A stretch of DNA of 64,000 nt from Actinoplanes octamycinicus. GTDB lineage: Bacteria; Actinomycetota; Actinomycetes; Mycobacteriales; Micromonosporaceae. Position numbers and translations under genes: made by a program. This document shows, in pieces, positions 42,703-52,077 of this stretch. How positions within the stretch are numbered: the first letter of the stretch is position 1; each line of letters opens with the position of its first letter. The notes beneath the pieces were generated by a model, which saw only the letters and a program-made list of their open reading frames with translations, had not been told where the DNA came from and ran no database searches. Where the stretch lies: assembly GCF_014205225.1 (NCBI RefSeq), contig NZ_JACHNB010000001.1:7731501-7795500 (forward strand), in the 5' to 3' direction.

Positions 42703-43452
42703 ATGCCACAAGGAGTTGTGCTGATCACCGGTGCCAGCGCCGGCCTCGGCGAAGAGATGGCCCGGCAGTTCGCCGCGCTCGGCTACGACCTCGCGCTCTG
42801 CGCCCGCCGCACCGACCGCCTCGACCAGCTCCGCGACGAGATCACCGCGGCGCACCCCGATCGGCGGGTCAGCGTCCGGGCCCTGGACGTCACCGACGAC
42901 GACGCGGTGTTCACCGTGTTCCAGCAGTTCGCCGACGAGTTCGGGGCGATCGACCGGGTGATCGTCAACGCCGGGCTGGGCAAGGGCGCGCCGCTGGGCA
43001 CCGGCCGGTTCGACGCGAACCGGGCGACCGCGATGGTCAACTTCGTGGGGGCGCTCGCCCAGACCGAGGCGGCGCTGCAGATCTTCCGTACCCAGAAACG
43101 GGGTCATCTGGTGTTGATCTCGTCGATGTCGGCGCTGCGCGGCATGCGGAAGTCGATGACCACCTATGCCGCGACCAAGGCCGGGGTGGCCGCGATCGCC
43201 GAGGGTGTCCGGTCCGAGCGGGTGCCCGGGGTGGATGTGTCGGTGATCTACCCGGGCTACATCCGCTCGGAGATGAACGAGCACGTCACGCAGCGGGCCA
43301 GGTTCATGGTGGACACCGTCACGGGCGTCCGGGCGATGGTCGCGGCGATCGAGAAACGCAAAGTCAAGGCGTATGTGCCGGCCTGGCCCTGGGTGCCGAT
43401 CGGGGTGGCGCTGCGGGTGCTGCCGCTGTCCGTCGTCCGGAAGCTGGTCTGA
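42703..43452 (+). CDS. SDR-family oxidoreductase
   Basis: 249 aa. TGASAGLGEEMARQFA, VIVNAGLGKGAP, LVLISSMSALRG, YAATKAGVAAI and VIYPGYIRSEM follow the classical order, with DRRVSVRALDVTD before. ATG 42703. It follows the ABC1-kinase by 20 bp and is coupled to the phosphatase (1 bp after its stop), so these three are probably one operon. Substrate unknown. Confidence 0.9.
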   Translation: MPQGVVLITGASAGLGEEMARQFAALGYDLALCARRTDRLDQLRDEITAAHPDRRVSVRALDVTDDDAVFTVFQQFADEFGAIDRVIVNAGLGKGAPLGTGRFDANRATAMVNFVGALAQTEAALQIFRTQKRGHLVLISSMSALRGMRKSMTTYAATKAGVAAIAEGVRSERVPGVDVSVIYPGYIRSEMNEHVTQRARFMVDTVTGVRAMVAAIEKRKVKAYVPAWPWVPIGVALRVLPLSVVRKLV

Positions 43453-43453
43453 G

Positions 43454-44164
43454 ATGGCCCGTCTGCTGCTGGTCCGGCACGGTCAGGCGTCGTTCGGCGC
43501 GGACGACTACGACGCGCTCTCCGAGCTCGGGCACGAGCAGGCGCGGACGCTGGGGCGGGCGCTCGCGGCCCGGGGCGCCAAGCCCGGCCTGGTGCTGCAC
43601 GGCACGATGCGGCGGCACGCGGAGACCGCCGCCGGGCTGCTCGACGGGCTCGGCACGGCGGTGCCGATAAGCACCGACCCGGGGTGGAACGAGTTCGACT
43701 TCCAGCACGTCGTGGAGATCCACCGGCCGCTCTACCGGGACCGGGCCGCGATGATGGCCGAGCTGAACCTCGCCGACCGGCCGGACCGGGCGTTCCAGGA
43801 GGTGTTCGACGCGGCCACGGCCCGCTGGTCGTCGGGCCAGTTCGACATCGAGTACGCGGAGTCGTTCGCCGGCTTCCGGCGGCGGGTCGCGGCGGCGCTC
43901 ACCTCGGCCGCCGAGCTGCTGCGGCAGCACCGGGAGATCGTGGTGGTCAGCTCGGGCGGGCCGATCGCGATGGTGTCGGCGCTGCTGACGGCGGGCGCGG
44001 AGGCGCCGGCCGGGACGCTGGCGACGGTGTGGGCGGCGCTCAACCGGGTGTCGGTGAACACCGGGCTGACCAAGGTGATCTCGGGGCGGAGCGGGTTGTC
44101 GCTGTCCACCTTCAACGAGCACACCCATGTGGAGAGCGAGCGGCGCCTGCTCACCTACCGCTGA
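43454..44164 (+). CDS. Histidine phosphatase family protein
   Basis: 236 aa. N-terminal RHG motif: LLLVRHGQASFGADDYDALS; the second His is in VVSSGGPIAM-like context and the Glu region is GWNEFDFQHVVEI. Phosphoglycerate-mutase-like enzymes act on many phosphoesters. ATG 43454 begins one base after the preceding stop, indicating translational coupling to the SDR. In this copy the canonical second catalytic His is not obvious (SSGGPI instead of SHGGxI), which may mean altered activity. Confidence 0.8.
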   Translation: MARLLLVRHGQASFGADDYDALSELGHEQARTLGRALAARGAKPGLVLHGTMRRHAETAAGLLDGLGTAVPISTDPGWNEFDFQHVVEIHRPLYRDRAAMMAELNLADRPDRAFQEVFDAATARWSSGQFDIEYAESFAGFRRRVAAALTSAAELLRQHREIVVVSSGGPIAMVSALLTAGAEAPAGTLATVWAALNRVSVNTGLTKVISGRSGLSLSTFNEHTHVESERRLLTYR

Positions 44165-44285
44165 CGGTCGCTCTGCCAGCCGGATCGACGCCTGGTCCTG
44201 GCCACCGACGGGCTCGGCGTGCCGATGCGGGCTCGGGGATGGCCACGCACCCAGTCGGCCGCTGGGAGGTCTCGCTCAACTAGCA

Positions 44286-44299
44286 GTGACTCGGGTCAC
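44286..44299. promoter_or_regulatory. Dyad upstream of LLM operon
   Basis: GTGAC-tcgg-GTCAC, perfect, 83 bp before the LLM start. A TACAGT -10-like hexamer occurs nearer the gene. Possible operator. Confidence 0.4.
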
Positions 44300-44382
44300 A
44301 TCATCACCGATGAATTCCGGGTCTGCTCGATCGACGGGTTCGCGTCTACAGTGGGCGTACTCGCGGGCAGGGGGCCGGGGCC

Positions 44383-45555
44383 ATGAAATTCGGGGCGTTG
44401 CTTTTTCCATTCCACCACCCGATGGAGGACCCCACCCTGCAGCTGGAGGGCGACCTGGAGCTCGCCGAGCACTGCGACCGGCTGGGGTTCGACGAGTTCT
44501 GGTTCGGTGAGCACCACTCCGGCGGCTGGCAGATCATCGCCTCGCCGGAGCTGATGGTGGCCGCGGCGGCGCAGCGGACCCGGCGGATCCGGCTCGGGAC
44601 CGGCGTCGCGACGCTCTCCTACCATCAGCCGTTCCTGCTGCTCGACCGAATCGTGCAGCTGGATCACCTGACCCGGGGACGGCTGATCTTCGGGGTCGGC
44701 TCGGGCGCGCTGCCGCTGGACGCCAAGATGATCGGGCACGATCCGATGCAGGCGCGGCGGATGATGGCCGAGTCGCTCGAGGCGATCACCGCGCTGCTGC
44801 GCTACGACGGGCCGGTCACCCGCAAGACCGACTGGTTCGAGCTGGACCAGGCCACCCTGCACCTACGCCCCTATCAGTGGCCGCTGGACATCCGGGTCGC
44901 CGCGTTCAAGTCGCCGTCCGGTCCCCAGCTGGCCGGCCGGTTCGGCGCCGGCCTGGTGTCGTTCGGCGCGTCCGCCGCGATCGGCACCGGCTCGGAGAAC
45001 CCGCTGCGCACCGCCGCCGAGATCGCCGACACCGAGGCGCAGCAGGCCGGGCTGCGGTTCGACCGGAGCCGCTGGTCGGTGATGAGCCTGCTGCACGTCG
45101 CCGAGACCGAGGCGCAGGCCCGCGCCGAGGTGCGCTACGGCCTGACCGAGTACATCAAGTACATCCGGCAGATCCTCCCGGTGAACGTGCCGGTCGACCT
45201 GGACGACCCGGACGCGGTCGCCGACGTGCTGATGACCACCGGCACCGCGGTGATCGGCACGCCGGAGCAGGCGATCCGGCACATCGAGAAGATGTGGGAG
45301 CTCAGCGGCGGCTTCGGCACCTTCCTGATCGAGCAGTCGGACATCGCCGACCCGCACGCCACCCGCCGCTCCTACGAGCTGTTCGCCCGCCGGGTGATCC
45401 CCTACTTCACCGCCTCGACCTGGCCGCGCCTGCAGGCGTACCAGTCCGAGCTGCAGTCCGGCGGGCTGACCCGGCGGACCATGGCCGCCGCCCAGGCCAA
45501 GGCCGGTGTGGAGTATTACCACGAGGTCGCCGACCGGCGGGAGAGCCCGGCATGA
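44383..45555 (+). CDS. LLM-class flavin-dependent oxidoreductase
   Basis: 390 aa, luciferase-like TIM barrel. Typical segments: GALLFPFHHPMEDPTLQLEG, FDEFWFGEHHSGGWQIIASP, TRRIRLGTGVATLSYHQPF and GRLIFGVGSGALPLDA. Members use FMNH2 or F420 to oxidise a substrate with O2. Its stop overlaps the next start (ATGA), so it is the first gene of a coupled three-gene operon with an antiporter and a halogenase-like flavoprotein. Confidence 0.88.
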   Translation: MKFGALLFPFHHPMEDPTLQLEGDLELAEHCDRLGFDEFWFGEHHSGGWQIIASPELMVAAAAQRTRRIRLGTGVATLSYHQPFLLLDRIVQLDHLTRGRLIFGVGSGALPLDAKMIGHDPMQARRMMAESLEAITALLRYDGPVTRKTDWFELDQATLHLRPYQWPLDIRVAAFKSPSGPQLAGRFGAGLVSFGASAAIGTGSENPLRTAAEIADTEAQQAGLRFDRSRWSVMSLLHVAETEAQARAEVRYGLTEYIKYIRQILPVNVPVDLDDPDAVADVLMTTGTAVIGTPEQAIRHIEKMWELSGGFGTFLIEQSDIADPHATRRSYELFARRVIPYFTASTWPRLQAYQSELQSGGLTRRTMAAAQAKAGVEYYHEVADRRESPA

Positions 45556-46817
45556 CGAGCCAGGTCCTCTGCCAGGTGCTGCTCAGCCTGGCCTTCATCG
45601 TGGTGCTGGCCCGGCTCGGCGGGTTCCTCTTCGAGCGGGCCGGGCAGCCGCCGGTGGTCGGCGAGATCGTGGCCGGGATCCTGGCCGGGCCGTCGCTGCT
45701 CGGCACGGTCGCCCCGCGGGTCAGCGAGGTGCTGCTGCCGGCGCAGGCGACCCCGTACCTCACCATGATCGCCCAGCTGGGCCTGGTCATCTTCATGCTG
45801 GTGGTCGGCCTGGAGGTGGAGACGGTCACGCTGGGGCGGCGGGCCCGCACGATCGGGGCGGTGGCGGCCGGCTCCACGGTGCTGCCGCTGCTGCTCGGCG
45901 TCGGCTTCGCGCTGCTCATCTGGCCGTGGTACCAAGCCTCCGGCGGCCGGTTGCCGTTCCTGCTGCTGATCGGCGTGGCGATGGCGGTGACCGCCTTCCC
46001 GGTGCTGGCCCGGATCCTGCGCGACCGTGGCCTGGCCGGCACCCGGGTCGGCGGGATCGCGCTCGCCTGCGCCGCGGTCACCGACGTGGTGGCCTGGCTC
46101 CTGCTGGCCACCGTGGTGGCGCTGACCGGGCACGGCAAGCACCCGACGTGGGTGCTGCTGGCCGCGATCGCCGGCTTCCTGCTGCTGATGGTCCTGGTGG
46201 TCCGGCCGGCGCTGGCCGCCCTGGCCCGGCGCGGCGTGCTGGACCGGCTCGCACCCCGGACCCTGCTCGTCGGGGTGCTGGTCGCCGCGGTGCTGGCCGC
46301 CTGGTTCACCGAGACCATCGGCCTGCACACCATCTTCGGTCCGTTCCTCGTCGGCCTGAGCCTGCCGCGCGGGCACGGCGTCGCCGAGCTGGTGGCCACC
46401 CGGACCGCCGACCTGAGCAGCGGGCTGCTGCTGCCGGCGTTCTTCGTGATCGCCGGCATGCAGGTCGACGTGACCGCACTGACCGGCCGGGACGCCGGCG
46501 TCCTAATCGCGGCGGTGGCGCTGGCGATGCTCGGCAAGATCGTCGGCGGCGCCGGGGCGGCCCGGGTCGCCGGCCTGGAGCGCCGCGACGCGCTGACCCT
46601 CGGCGTGCTACTCAGCACCCGGGGGCTGAGCGAGCTGGTGGTGCTCGCCGTGGGCGCGGCCGCCGGCCTGCTCACCACCCCGCTCTTCACGATTCTGGTG
46701 ATCATGGCGGTGATCACCACCCTGGCGACCGGCCCGCTGCTCTCGCTGATCGAGCGACGGGACCCCTCAGCAGTCAACCGGAAGGTGGATCAGGCATGGA
46801 CAGGCGCGTCGACGTAA
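45552..46817 (+). CDS. Cation:proton antiporter (CPA2-like)
   Basis: 421 aa with about 12 helices. PPVVGEIVAGILAGPSLLG, LGLVIFMLVVGLEVE, VAMAVTAFPVLARILRDRGL and LGVLLSTRGLSELVVLAVGA match the Na+/H+ exchanger PF00999 fold. Probably exchanges K+ or Na+ for H+ across the cytoplasmic membrane. Overlaps the LLM gene by 4 bp and the next gene by 22 bp, so the three are made together. Confidence 0.88.
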   Translation: MTSQVLCQVLLSLAFIVVLARLGGFLFERAGQPPVVGEIVAGILAGPSLLGTVAPRVSEVLLPAQATPYLTMIAQLGLVIFMLVVGLEVETVTLGRRARTIGAVAAGSTVLPLLLGVGFALLIWPWYQASGGRLPFLLLIGVAMAVTAFPVLARILRDRGLAGTRVGGIALACAAVTDVVAWLLLATVVALTGHGKHPTWVLLAAIAGFLLLMVLVVRPALAALARRGVLDRLAPRTLLVGVLVAAVLAAWFTETIGLHTIFGPFLVGLSLPRGHGVAELVATRTADLSSGLLLPAFFVIAGMQVDVTALTGRDAGVLIAAVALAMLGKIVGGAGAARVAGLERRDALTLGVLLSTRGLSELVVLAVGAAAGLLTTPLFTILVIMAVITTLATGPLLSLIERRDPSAVNRKVDQAWTGAST

Positions 46818-48433
46818 CGGTCCTCGGCAGCGGCATCGGCGGCAGCACGGTGGCCGCCATCCTGGCCCGGCTCGGCGTCTCGGTGGCGATCGTGGACGCG
46901 GCCCGGCACCCGCGGTTCGCGCTCGGCGAGTCGACCATCGGCGAGACCTCCTTCCTGCTGCGGCTGCTCGCCGCCCGCTACGACGTGCCCGAGCTGGCGC
47001 ACGTGTCGACCAGCGGCGGGATCGCCGACCACGCGAGCCGGCGCTGCGGGATCAAGACCAACTTCGGCTTCGTCTACCACCGTGAGGGGCGCCTGCAGGA
47101 GCCGTTCGAGGTGACCCAGTGCAGCGTGTCCGAGGGCCCGTTCGGGCCGGAGTCGCACCTGATGCGCGCGGACATCGACCAATACCTGTTCGAGGCGTCG
47201 AAGAAGTACGGCGCGCTGGCCTGGGAGGGTGTCCGGGTGCAGTCCGTCGACATCCGGCCGGACGAGGCCGTGGTGGCGCTGGACAACGGCGAGACGCTGC
47301 ACAGCGACTACGTGATCGACGCGACCGGGCGGACGTCGGTGCTGGCCGACGCGTTCGGGCTGCGTGAGGAGCCGTGCCGGTTCCGGACCAACTCGCGGAC
47401 CATCTTCACCCACCTGCGCGGCGTGCGGCCCTACGACGCGGTCACCGAGTCCAGCGGCCAGCCGAACCGGTGGCACGAGGGCACCCTGCACCACCTGTTC
47501 GACGGCGGCTGGATGTGGGTGATCCCCTTCGACAACCGCGAGGGCAGCGAGTCCGACCTGGTCAGCGTCGGGCTCAACCTGGACGTCGAGCGCTGGCCGC
47601 AGCGCGAGGGGGTGACCGCCGAGCAGGAGTGGGCAGAGTTCCTGGAGCGGTTCCCGTCGATCGGCCGCCAGTTCGCCGGCGCCACGTCGGCGTTCCGCTG
47701 GATCTCCACCGGGCGCACTCAGTTCTCCTCGTCCCGGACGGTCGGCGACCGCTGGGTGCTGATGAGCCACGCGGCCGGGGCGATCGACGCGCTGTTCAGC
47801 CGGGGCATGGGCAACACGATGGCGGTGATCGAGGCGTTCGTGCCGCGCTTCCTGGAAGCGCGCGCGGCCGGGGACTACTCGGCGACCCGGTTCGCCTATC
47901 TGGAGACGCTCAACCAGAGCATCCTGGACAACAACGACAAACTGATCGCCGGGTCGTACATCGCCTTCCGCGACTTCGACCTGTGGCGGGCCTGGTCCAA
48001 GATGTGGTACCTCGCGTGGAACCTCGGGGTGCTGCGGGTCGCCGGCACCTACTACCAGTTCCTGGAGACCGCCGACCCGGCCCTGCTGGAGCGGCTGCAC
48101 CAGGGCCCGGTGCCCGGCTCGTTCTGCCCGGACCTGCCCAGCGCGCAGGAGCAGTTCGACGCCTGCTTCGACGTGATGCGCCGCGTCCAGGAGGGCACGC
48201 TCACCCCGGTCGACGCGGTCCCGGAGCTGGCCTTCATCCTCGGCGACGGCGAGGCGTCCCCGTCCCCGCTCAACCTGCACGACGTCCTGCGCCGCTGGCA
48301 CGACGGCTCGATGGAGACCCAGCGCCTGATCTACCAGTGGGGCCGGACGGCGGCGCCGCTGGCCCTGCGCCCCTATTTCGACTATGACCGAGCCACCATC
48401 GCCAAGGCCGCCGACCTGGTTCGCACCATCTGA
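46796..48433 (+). CDS. FAD-dependent halogenase-like flavoprotein
   Basis: 545 aa. GSGIGGSTVAAILARLG at the N-terminus, then GESTIGETSFLLRLLA. The flavin halogenase fingerprint W-x-W-x-I-P is present as WMWVIP near residue 240. GIKTNFGFVYHREG may hold the catalytic lysine region. The C-terminal 200 residues are helical. Such enzymes chlorinate or brominate aromatic substrates; some homologues are only hydroxylases, so halogenation is inferred. It ends the LLM-antiporter operon. Confidence 0.8.
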   Translation: MDRRVDVTVLGSGIGGSTVAAILARLGVSVAIVDAARHPRFALGESTIGETSFLLRLLAARYDVPELAHVSTSGGIADHASRRCGIKTNFGFVYHREGRLQEPFEVTQCSVSEGPFGPESHLMRADIDQYLFEASKKYGALAWEGVRVQSVDIRPDEAVVALDNGETLHSDYVIDATGRTSVLADAFGLREEPCRFRTNSRTIFTHLRGVRPYDAVTESSGQPNRWHEGTLHHLFDGGWMWVIPFDNREGSESDLVSVGLNLDVERWPQREGVTAEQEWAEFLERFPSIGRQFAGATSAFRWISTGRTQFSSSRTVGDRWVLMSHAAGAIDALFSRGMGNTMAVIEAFVPRFLEARAAGDYSATRFAYLETLNQSILDNNDKLIAGSYIAFRDFDLWRAWSKMWYLAWNLGVLRVAGTYYQFLETADPALLERLHQGPVPGSFCPDLPSAQEQFDACFDVMRRVQEGTLTPVDAVPELAFILGDGEASPSPLNLHDVLRRWHDGSMETQRLIYQWGRTAAPLALRPYFDYDRATIAKAADLVRTI

Positions 48434-49091
48434 CGCCAGGGTCCGCCGACCGGCTGCTGCCCCCAGCCCGCGACTTGCTTCCGGTCCGCGGCCTCTCGCT
48501 GTCAACAGCGGGACGCAGCCTCCAGTTCGCGGCCTCACGCGGTCCACAGCGGGACGCCGCCTCCGGTCGCGGGCCTGTTGCGGTCCGCACCGGGGGCACC
48601 GCCTCGGGTTTCCCGCCTCGCGCCCAGCGATGTGAGCCAGGCTCACCGCGAAACACCACCGCCGGCGGGGCCCCACACGGCCCAGTGCCTGCTCCACCGG
48701 TAAGGCTGTGGCTCAAAGCCAGCTGGATTGCGCAAGCAGCAGCGGCGGCCGGTAGCCCGCGCAGAGTTCACGCTGCCGCGGGCGGCTTCCCCGCTGGCCC
48801 CCTAGCCAGCTCGGCGCATCGCCGACCCGATCAGCCGAGTGCTCACCACCTCACGACGCAACCGCGGCCGACGCCGAAACCACTGCCGGGTCCCGGCGAC
48901 GACGCGGCCCGACAACTCCGCTCCGCGGCAACCGCCACCCACCTCACCCTGCGCCGCGGACGGCAAACCGCCCCGCGCGAACATCGCTCACCGATGGCCC
49001 GCGATGTGATTTGAAGCGCCGAGTCTTCAACGACAGTGTCACCCCAGCCGCACATCTGCGAACGACTAACAGCAGGCAAAACTCGCTTGAA
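48434..49091. other. Gene-free stretch with tandem repeat
   Basis: No convincing gene on either strand. The left part holds the 41-bp repeat at 48478-48601; the rest is Pro/Arg-type GC-rich sequence on the plus strand without conserved features. GC falls sharply after 49015. Confidence 0.5.
48478..48601. repeat. 41-bp imperfect tandem repeat, three units
   Basis: Units at 48478-48518, 48519-48559 and 48560-48601, each with CCTCC(G/A)GT..GCGG..ACAGCGGGACGC-like sequence. It starts 45 bp after the halogenase stop. No open frame is conserved through it. Confidence 0.65.
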
Positions 49092-49421
49092 TCAGAATGC
49101 GACATCGGAATCATCGTCAATGAAGCTCACAGCGCCAGTGCCTGCCTCCTCCCAAAGTTCTTCAAACCACTCCCCACTAATCTCCTCCAGGAAAACCTTC
49201 CCCGTCGAAAGCTCCCCGACGAACTCGATCACAGGCTCAGAGCTGAGCGAAAATTCGGCGTTTGGATGACCAACGCCGACTCTCTCACTGCGACCCCCGG
49301 CAAACAGTCCAACTTTTCTTATCTCGCGACGCCGCGAGTCGATCTCAGTGTACAACTGGTACGGCTCGCCATCCTCCCGAACGTGTCTGTATGTCGAAAT
49401 AAATCGCCCACTCAAAGCCAA
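49092..49421 (-). CDS. DUF6881-like protein, putative immunity protein
   Basis: 109 aa from TTG 49421. Resembles DUF6881: GRFISTYRHVREDGEPYQLY, TEIDSRRREIRKVGLF and LEEISGEWFEELWEEAG near the end. The protein is small, acidic and low-GC compared with its surroundings. It lies 22 bp after a deaminase-like toxin remnant on the same strand, the usual place of an immunity gene. The domain call is from memory. Confidence 0.6.
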   Translation of the reverse strand: MALSGRFISTYRHVREDGEPYQLYTEIDSRRREIRKVGLFAGGRSERVGVGHPNAEFSLSSEPVIEFVGELSTGKVFLEEISGEWFEELWEEAGTGAVSFIDDDSDVAF

Positions 49422-49443
49422 CCACCCCTATTCAGAGCCATCT

Positions 49444-49713
49444 TCATTCAGAACCGTCCCAGTAATCTTTATTGATCATCGTCCGCCATGGTGAATGCGT
49501 TTCTTCCCTCCCAGGCAGAACCGCCTTGCCAACTCTCGTAGGACTCAAACCTCCCCTCGTCTTCAAAGGCCCGTAGCAGCTGTGACAAATCCGAGTGCTG
49601 GATGCTATACCGAGAAGAATATCCCCATCTCCCATGTTATCGAGTACAGCCTTCTCGCCATGCCGGAATCGACCCTTGCCAGGCTTCCAAATACCACTAC
49701 CGAGCCGCCCGGC
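49444..49713 (-). pseudogene. Deaminase-fold toxin C-terminal remnant A
   Basis: The last 90 codons carry a cytidine-deaminase-like active site: H-x-E in FRHGEKAVLDNM (His at 49660-49662), then GIASSTRICHSC with the CxxC zinc pair (49576-49587). The spacing and the GxxxSTRxCxxC pattern resemble bacterial polymorphic-toxin deaminases. It ends MINKDYWDGSE. There is no N-terminal delivery domain; further upstream the frame is not protein-like. Immediately followed by the DUF6881-like gene. Family assignment is inference from motif, not from an alignment. Confidence 0.55.
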
Positions 49714-49826
49714 CAAGCTCGCCGGCACAGATCCACTCATTGAAGACGCTGACCCAGGTCTCATATCCCCGGTCCTTGTTCCATACGAGCGCCACAGCAA
49801 CCGTTGATTGCTTATCGGGATATGCG

Positions 49827-50024
49827 TCGAAACTGGACGTCCTCGCCCTGGTCCGCGTCGACTGGAAGACCAAGGGCTACACGATCACCGACGACCGCAC
49901 CCTCGACACCGACCGCGGTGTCTTGGCCGGCGAGACAACCGACGGCTACAAGCTAGACATCGAAACGGGAACCCCCGACGGATTCGCCGTAATCATCAAC
50001 TCGCCCTGCTTCGAGCGCCCCTGA
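49827..50024 (+). pseudogene. Hypothetical protein, C-terminal fragment
   Basis: 66 codons ending CFERP look like the end of a secreted actinobacterial protein: LVRVDWKTKGYTITDDRTL, then VLAGETTDGYKLDIETGTPD. The sequence before 49827 is unrelated, so the gene has lost its 5' end. Confidence 0.45.
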
Positions 50025-50746
50025 CCGGAACGCTCGAGCGAGCTACAAGCGCATCAATGCAAAGCCCCGGAGCGAGCCCGGCTTCGCACCCATCCCGCCG
50101 GTCTGAGGCGGCAACACCGATCGCGACTCCCCACTCCTGCGGGCGGCGGCGAAGGATAATGGGCGACCAGGCCGCCCGGGCAGGCCACCCAACTCACCAC
50201 TGCACTGCTGCGGGCGCCGCGCGGCACCGGTGCACGGCGGGACATCGCTGGCCACGATCACTGGGAGGGCCTTACTTCCGCTGGCGGTCCCGACCACAGC
50301 CAGGCAGGTGATCATCCCTGTAACGCGGCGCCCCCGCTCGGACGCTGGGCAGTATGGTGCACAGCGGGTCCGGGGCTTCCTAACACCACGCAATGGCGCC
50401 CCTGACCCTTTAGAGCTGTCCCACAATCGGGCAGGCCGAGTCGGCAGCGCCGGGTCGGGGGGCACCACCAAGTGTCGTTGCGCAAATTCGGCCGCCATGG
50501 AGCCGCGCATCCTGGTCCGCCTTTGCCTGTTGCCACCTGGAGGCGTCCTGCGTGGGGTAGTGCCCGCTTTCGCTCGATGGCACGGAAGGTAGGCAGGTAG
50601 TAAGCGCAGGTGTCGTTGCGGTACGCGTCGTGTGACGCGCAGTTCCCGGCTTGCCCGCGTGTGCCTCGGTACCTGAGCTGACTCGATAACTCACCTGTAG
50701 CCGAGTTGAGTGCGTTCGAGATGGCAGGCTCTGGCGCGAGTAAACG
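50025..50746. other. Gene-free stretch
   Basis: No open frame has a recognisable protein pattern and none has a good ribosome-binding site. Probably decayed or spacer DNA between the toxin remnant cluster and the DUF1963 gene. Confidence 0.45.
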
Positions 50747-51748
50747 CTATTGCATCGCGGTGGCCGGGGGATGATCGAAAGATTCGGGGCAGCGGAAGGT
50801 ATACAGTGAGTAGCCGCGCCCGATTTGCACGCCGACGGTGTCCGGAGACGAGTCTGAGTCGTCTTCCAGCGGGCGCCAGCTGCAATGCATACCGTTCCAA
50901 TCGGCCGAGGCCGCTGTGAAGGTCAAAATCATCCCGGTGCCGCAAACGGCACAATCCATGGGGTGCGGGTCGGTCAGTGACCAGTTCGCGTACCCGCCGA
51001 CCTTCCAGCCTGGTGCAAGCGACAGGTCGCTCTGATAGTCGGGACGGTCGTCCTGATCCTCGTCCTCGTCGTTCGGGTCCCACGCATCAAGCCGCTCACG
51101 GAGGTCGTCTGGGAGCAGATCGGCGTACTGGTACTCGCGTACCTGTTCGGGCTGCACCGTGCACGGAACTGGCAGGTACATGTCGCTGATCACCGGCGGC
51201 TCGGGCGGCATTGCGAGCATCGGGCCGATGGCGGAGCTGTCGCGCCAGTAGAGGAAGACGCGAGGGCTGTAGTGGCGGTCCGAGTGGTCCACCGGGCACC
51301 ACAGCACCTGGAGCAGGTCGGTGCCGTCCGGGCCGGCGTAGTCCGGGATGTCGTGGCGGTACAGCTGCGCGATCGGGACCAGCGGGATCGGATCTTCGAT
51401 CAGTTCGTCGAGATCCATGGCGTCGGCCGCGTCGAGTTCGGCCCGTTCCTCGGCGGTCAGGAATTCGCCGTCCGGCAGCGGCGCCCTGGCGTTCGCGGTC
51501 GCGAGGATCTCGCGTCGGCGGCGCTCGGCGGCCGGGGTGGTCAAGTTGTACGGCTCGTGTGCCCCGGCGTCGTCGCAGACCGGCCACACCTCGTCTGCCG
51601 GCCACAGCAGTGGGCCGCCGACCGAGCTGTCCGTGACGGTCGGCTTGCCGGGCCGCGGGTGCAGGCGGGTGGCAGTGGTCGAGTGTTCCCGCAGCTCAGG
51701 GAAGAGCTCGGCGATGTCGAGGGGACGCGGGGGTGTGGTGCTAGCCAT
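50747..51748 (-). CDS. DUF1963 (YwqG-like) protein
   Basis: 333 aa from ATG 51748. DUF1963 features: HPRPGKPTVTDSSVGGPLLW, PADEVWPVCDDAG, LVPIAQLYRHDIP, DLLQVLWCPVDHSD and WKVGGYANWSLTDPHPMDCA. Cys pair in CAVCGTG. DUF1963 proteins are of unknown role, often near toxin or immunity genes. Intact and acidic. In this gene-poor island it is one of the few unbroken genes. Confidence 0.8.
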   Translation of the reverse strand: MASTTPPRPLDIAELFPELREHSTTATRLHPRPGKPTVTDSSVGGPLLWPADEVWPVCDDAGAHEPYNLTTPAAERRRREILATANARAPLPDGEFLTAEERAELDAADAMDLDELIEDPIPLVPIAQLYRHDIPDYAGPDGTDLLQVLWCPVDHSDRHYSPRVFLYWRDSSAIGPMLAMPPEPPVISDMYLPVPCTVQPEQVREYQYADLLPDDLRERLDAWDPNDEDEDQDDRPDYQSDLSLAPGWKVGGYANWSLTDPHPMDCAVCGTGMILTFTAASADWNGMHCSWRPLEDDSDSSPDTVGVQIGRGYSLYTFRCPESFDHPPATAMQ

Positions 51749-52077
51749 AGCCGTGGATCTTAGAGTCCCAGGTTCAGAGGAAAGTTGTGCCGCAGCAGAG
51801 GCAGCGGAACGCGCGGCACGGCGTGACGACAGCGGGTGTGCGCACGAGTTGGCCGACCGTGTCGCAGCGGTTGCAGCCGCTGCCCGACGCGACCCAGCTC
51901 AGGTCGTCGCAGTGCTGAGTAAGCAAGCTGCCTGGCGTCGCACCAAACTTCAGCTGCCGGCTGGCGGATGACCGAAGAGAGCGTCCGACGTACTGATCCG
52001 CGATCCGGCGCTCGGCAGGCTGCTGCCGTCGCGGGCGGTGCGCCGGTCTGTCCGGCTACCTGGCCGGGCCTTCGGGG

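Noticed and set aside
40673..42709. 678-codon minus-strand frame opposite the ABC1 kinase
   Set aside because: Shadow frame of a conserved gene, no motifs.
44383..48433. Complete antibiotic biosynthetic cluster around the halogenase-like gene
   Set aside because: No PKS, NRPS, carrier protein or other tailoring genes adjacent; only a three-gene operon is supported.
46790..48697. 635-codon minus-strand frame opposite the halogenase-like gene
   Set aside because: Antisense shadow; no recognisable domain.
51760..51971. Small plus-strand frame with ADRVAAVAAAARRDPAQVVA
   Set aside because: Helical and plausible but short, no convincing start and no family recognised.
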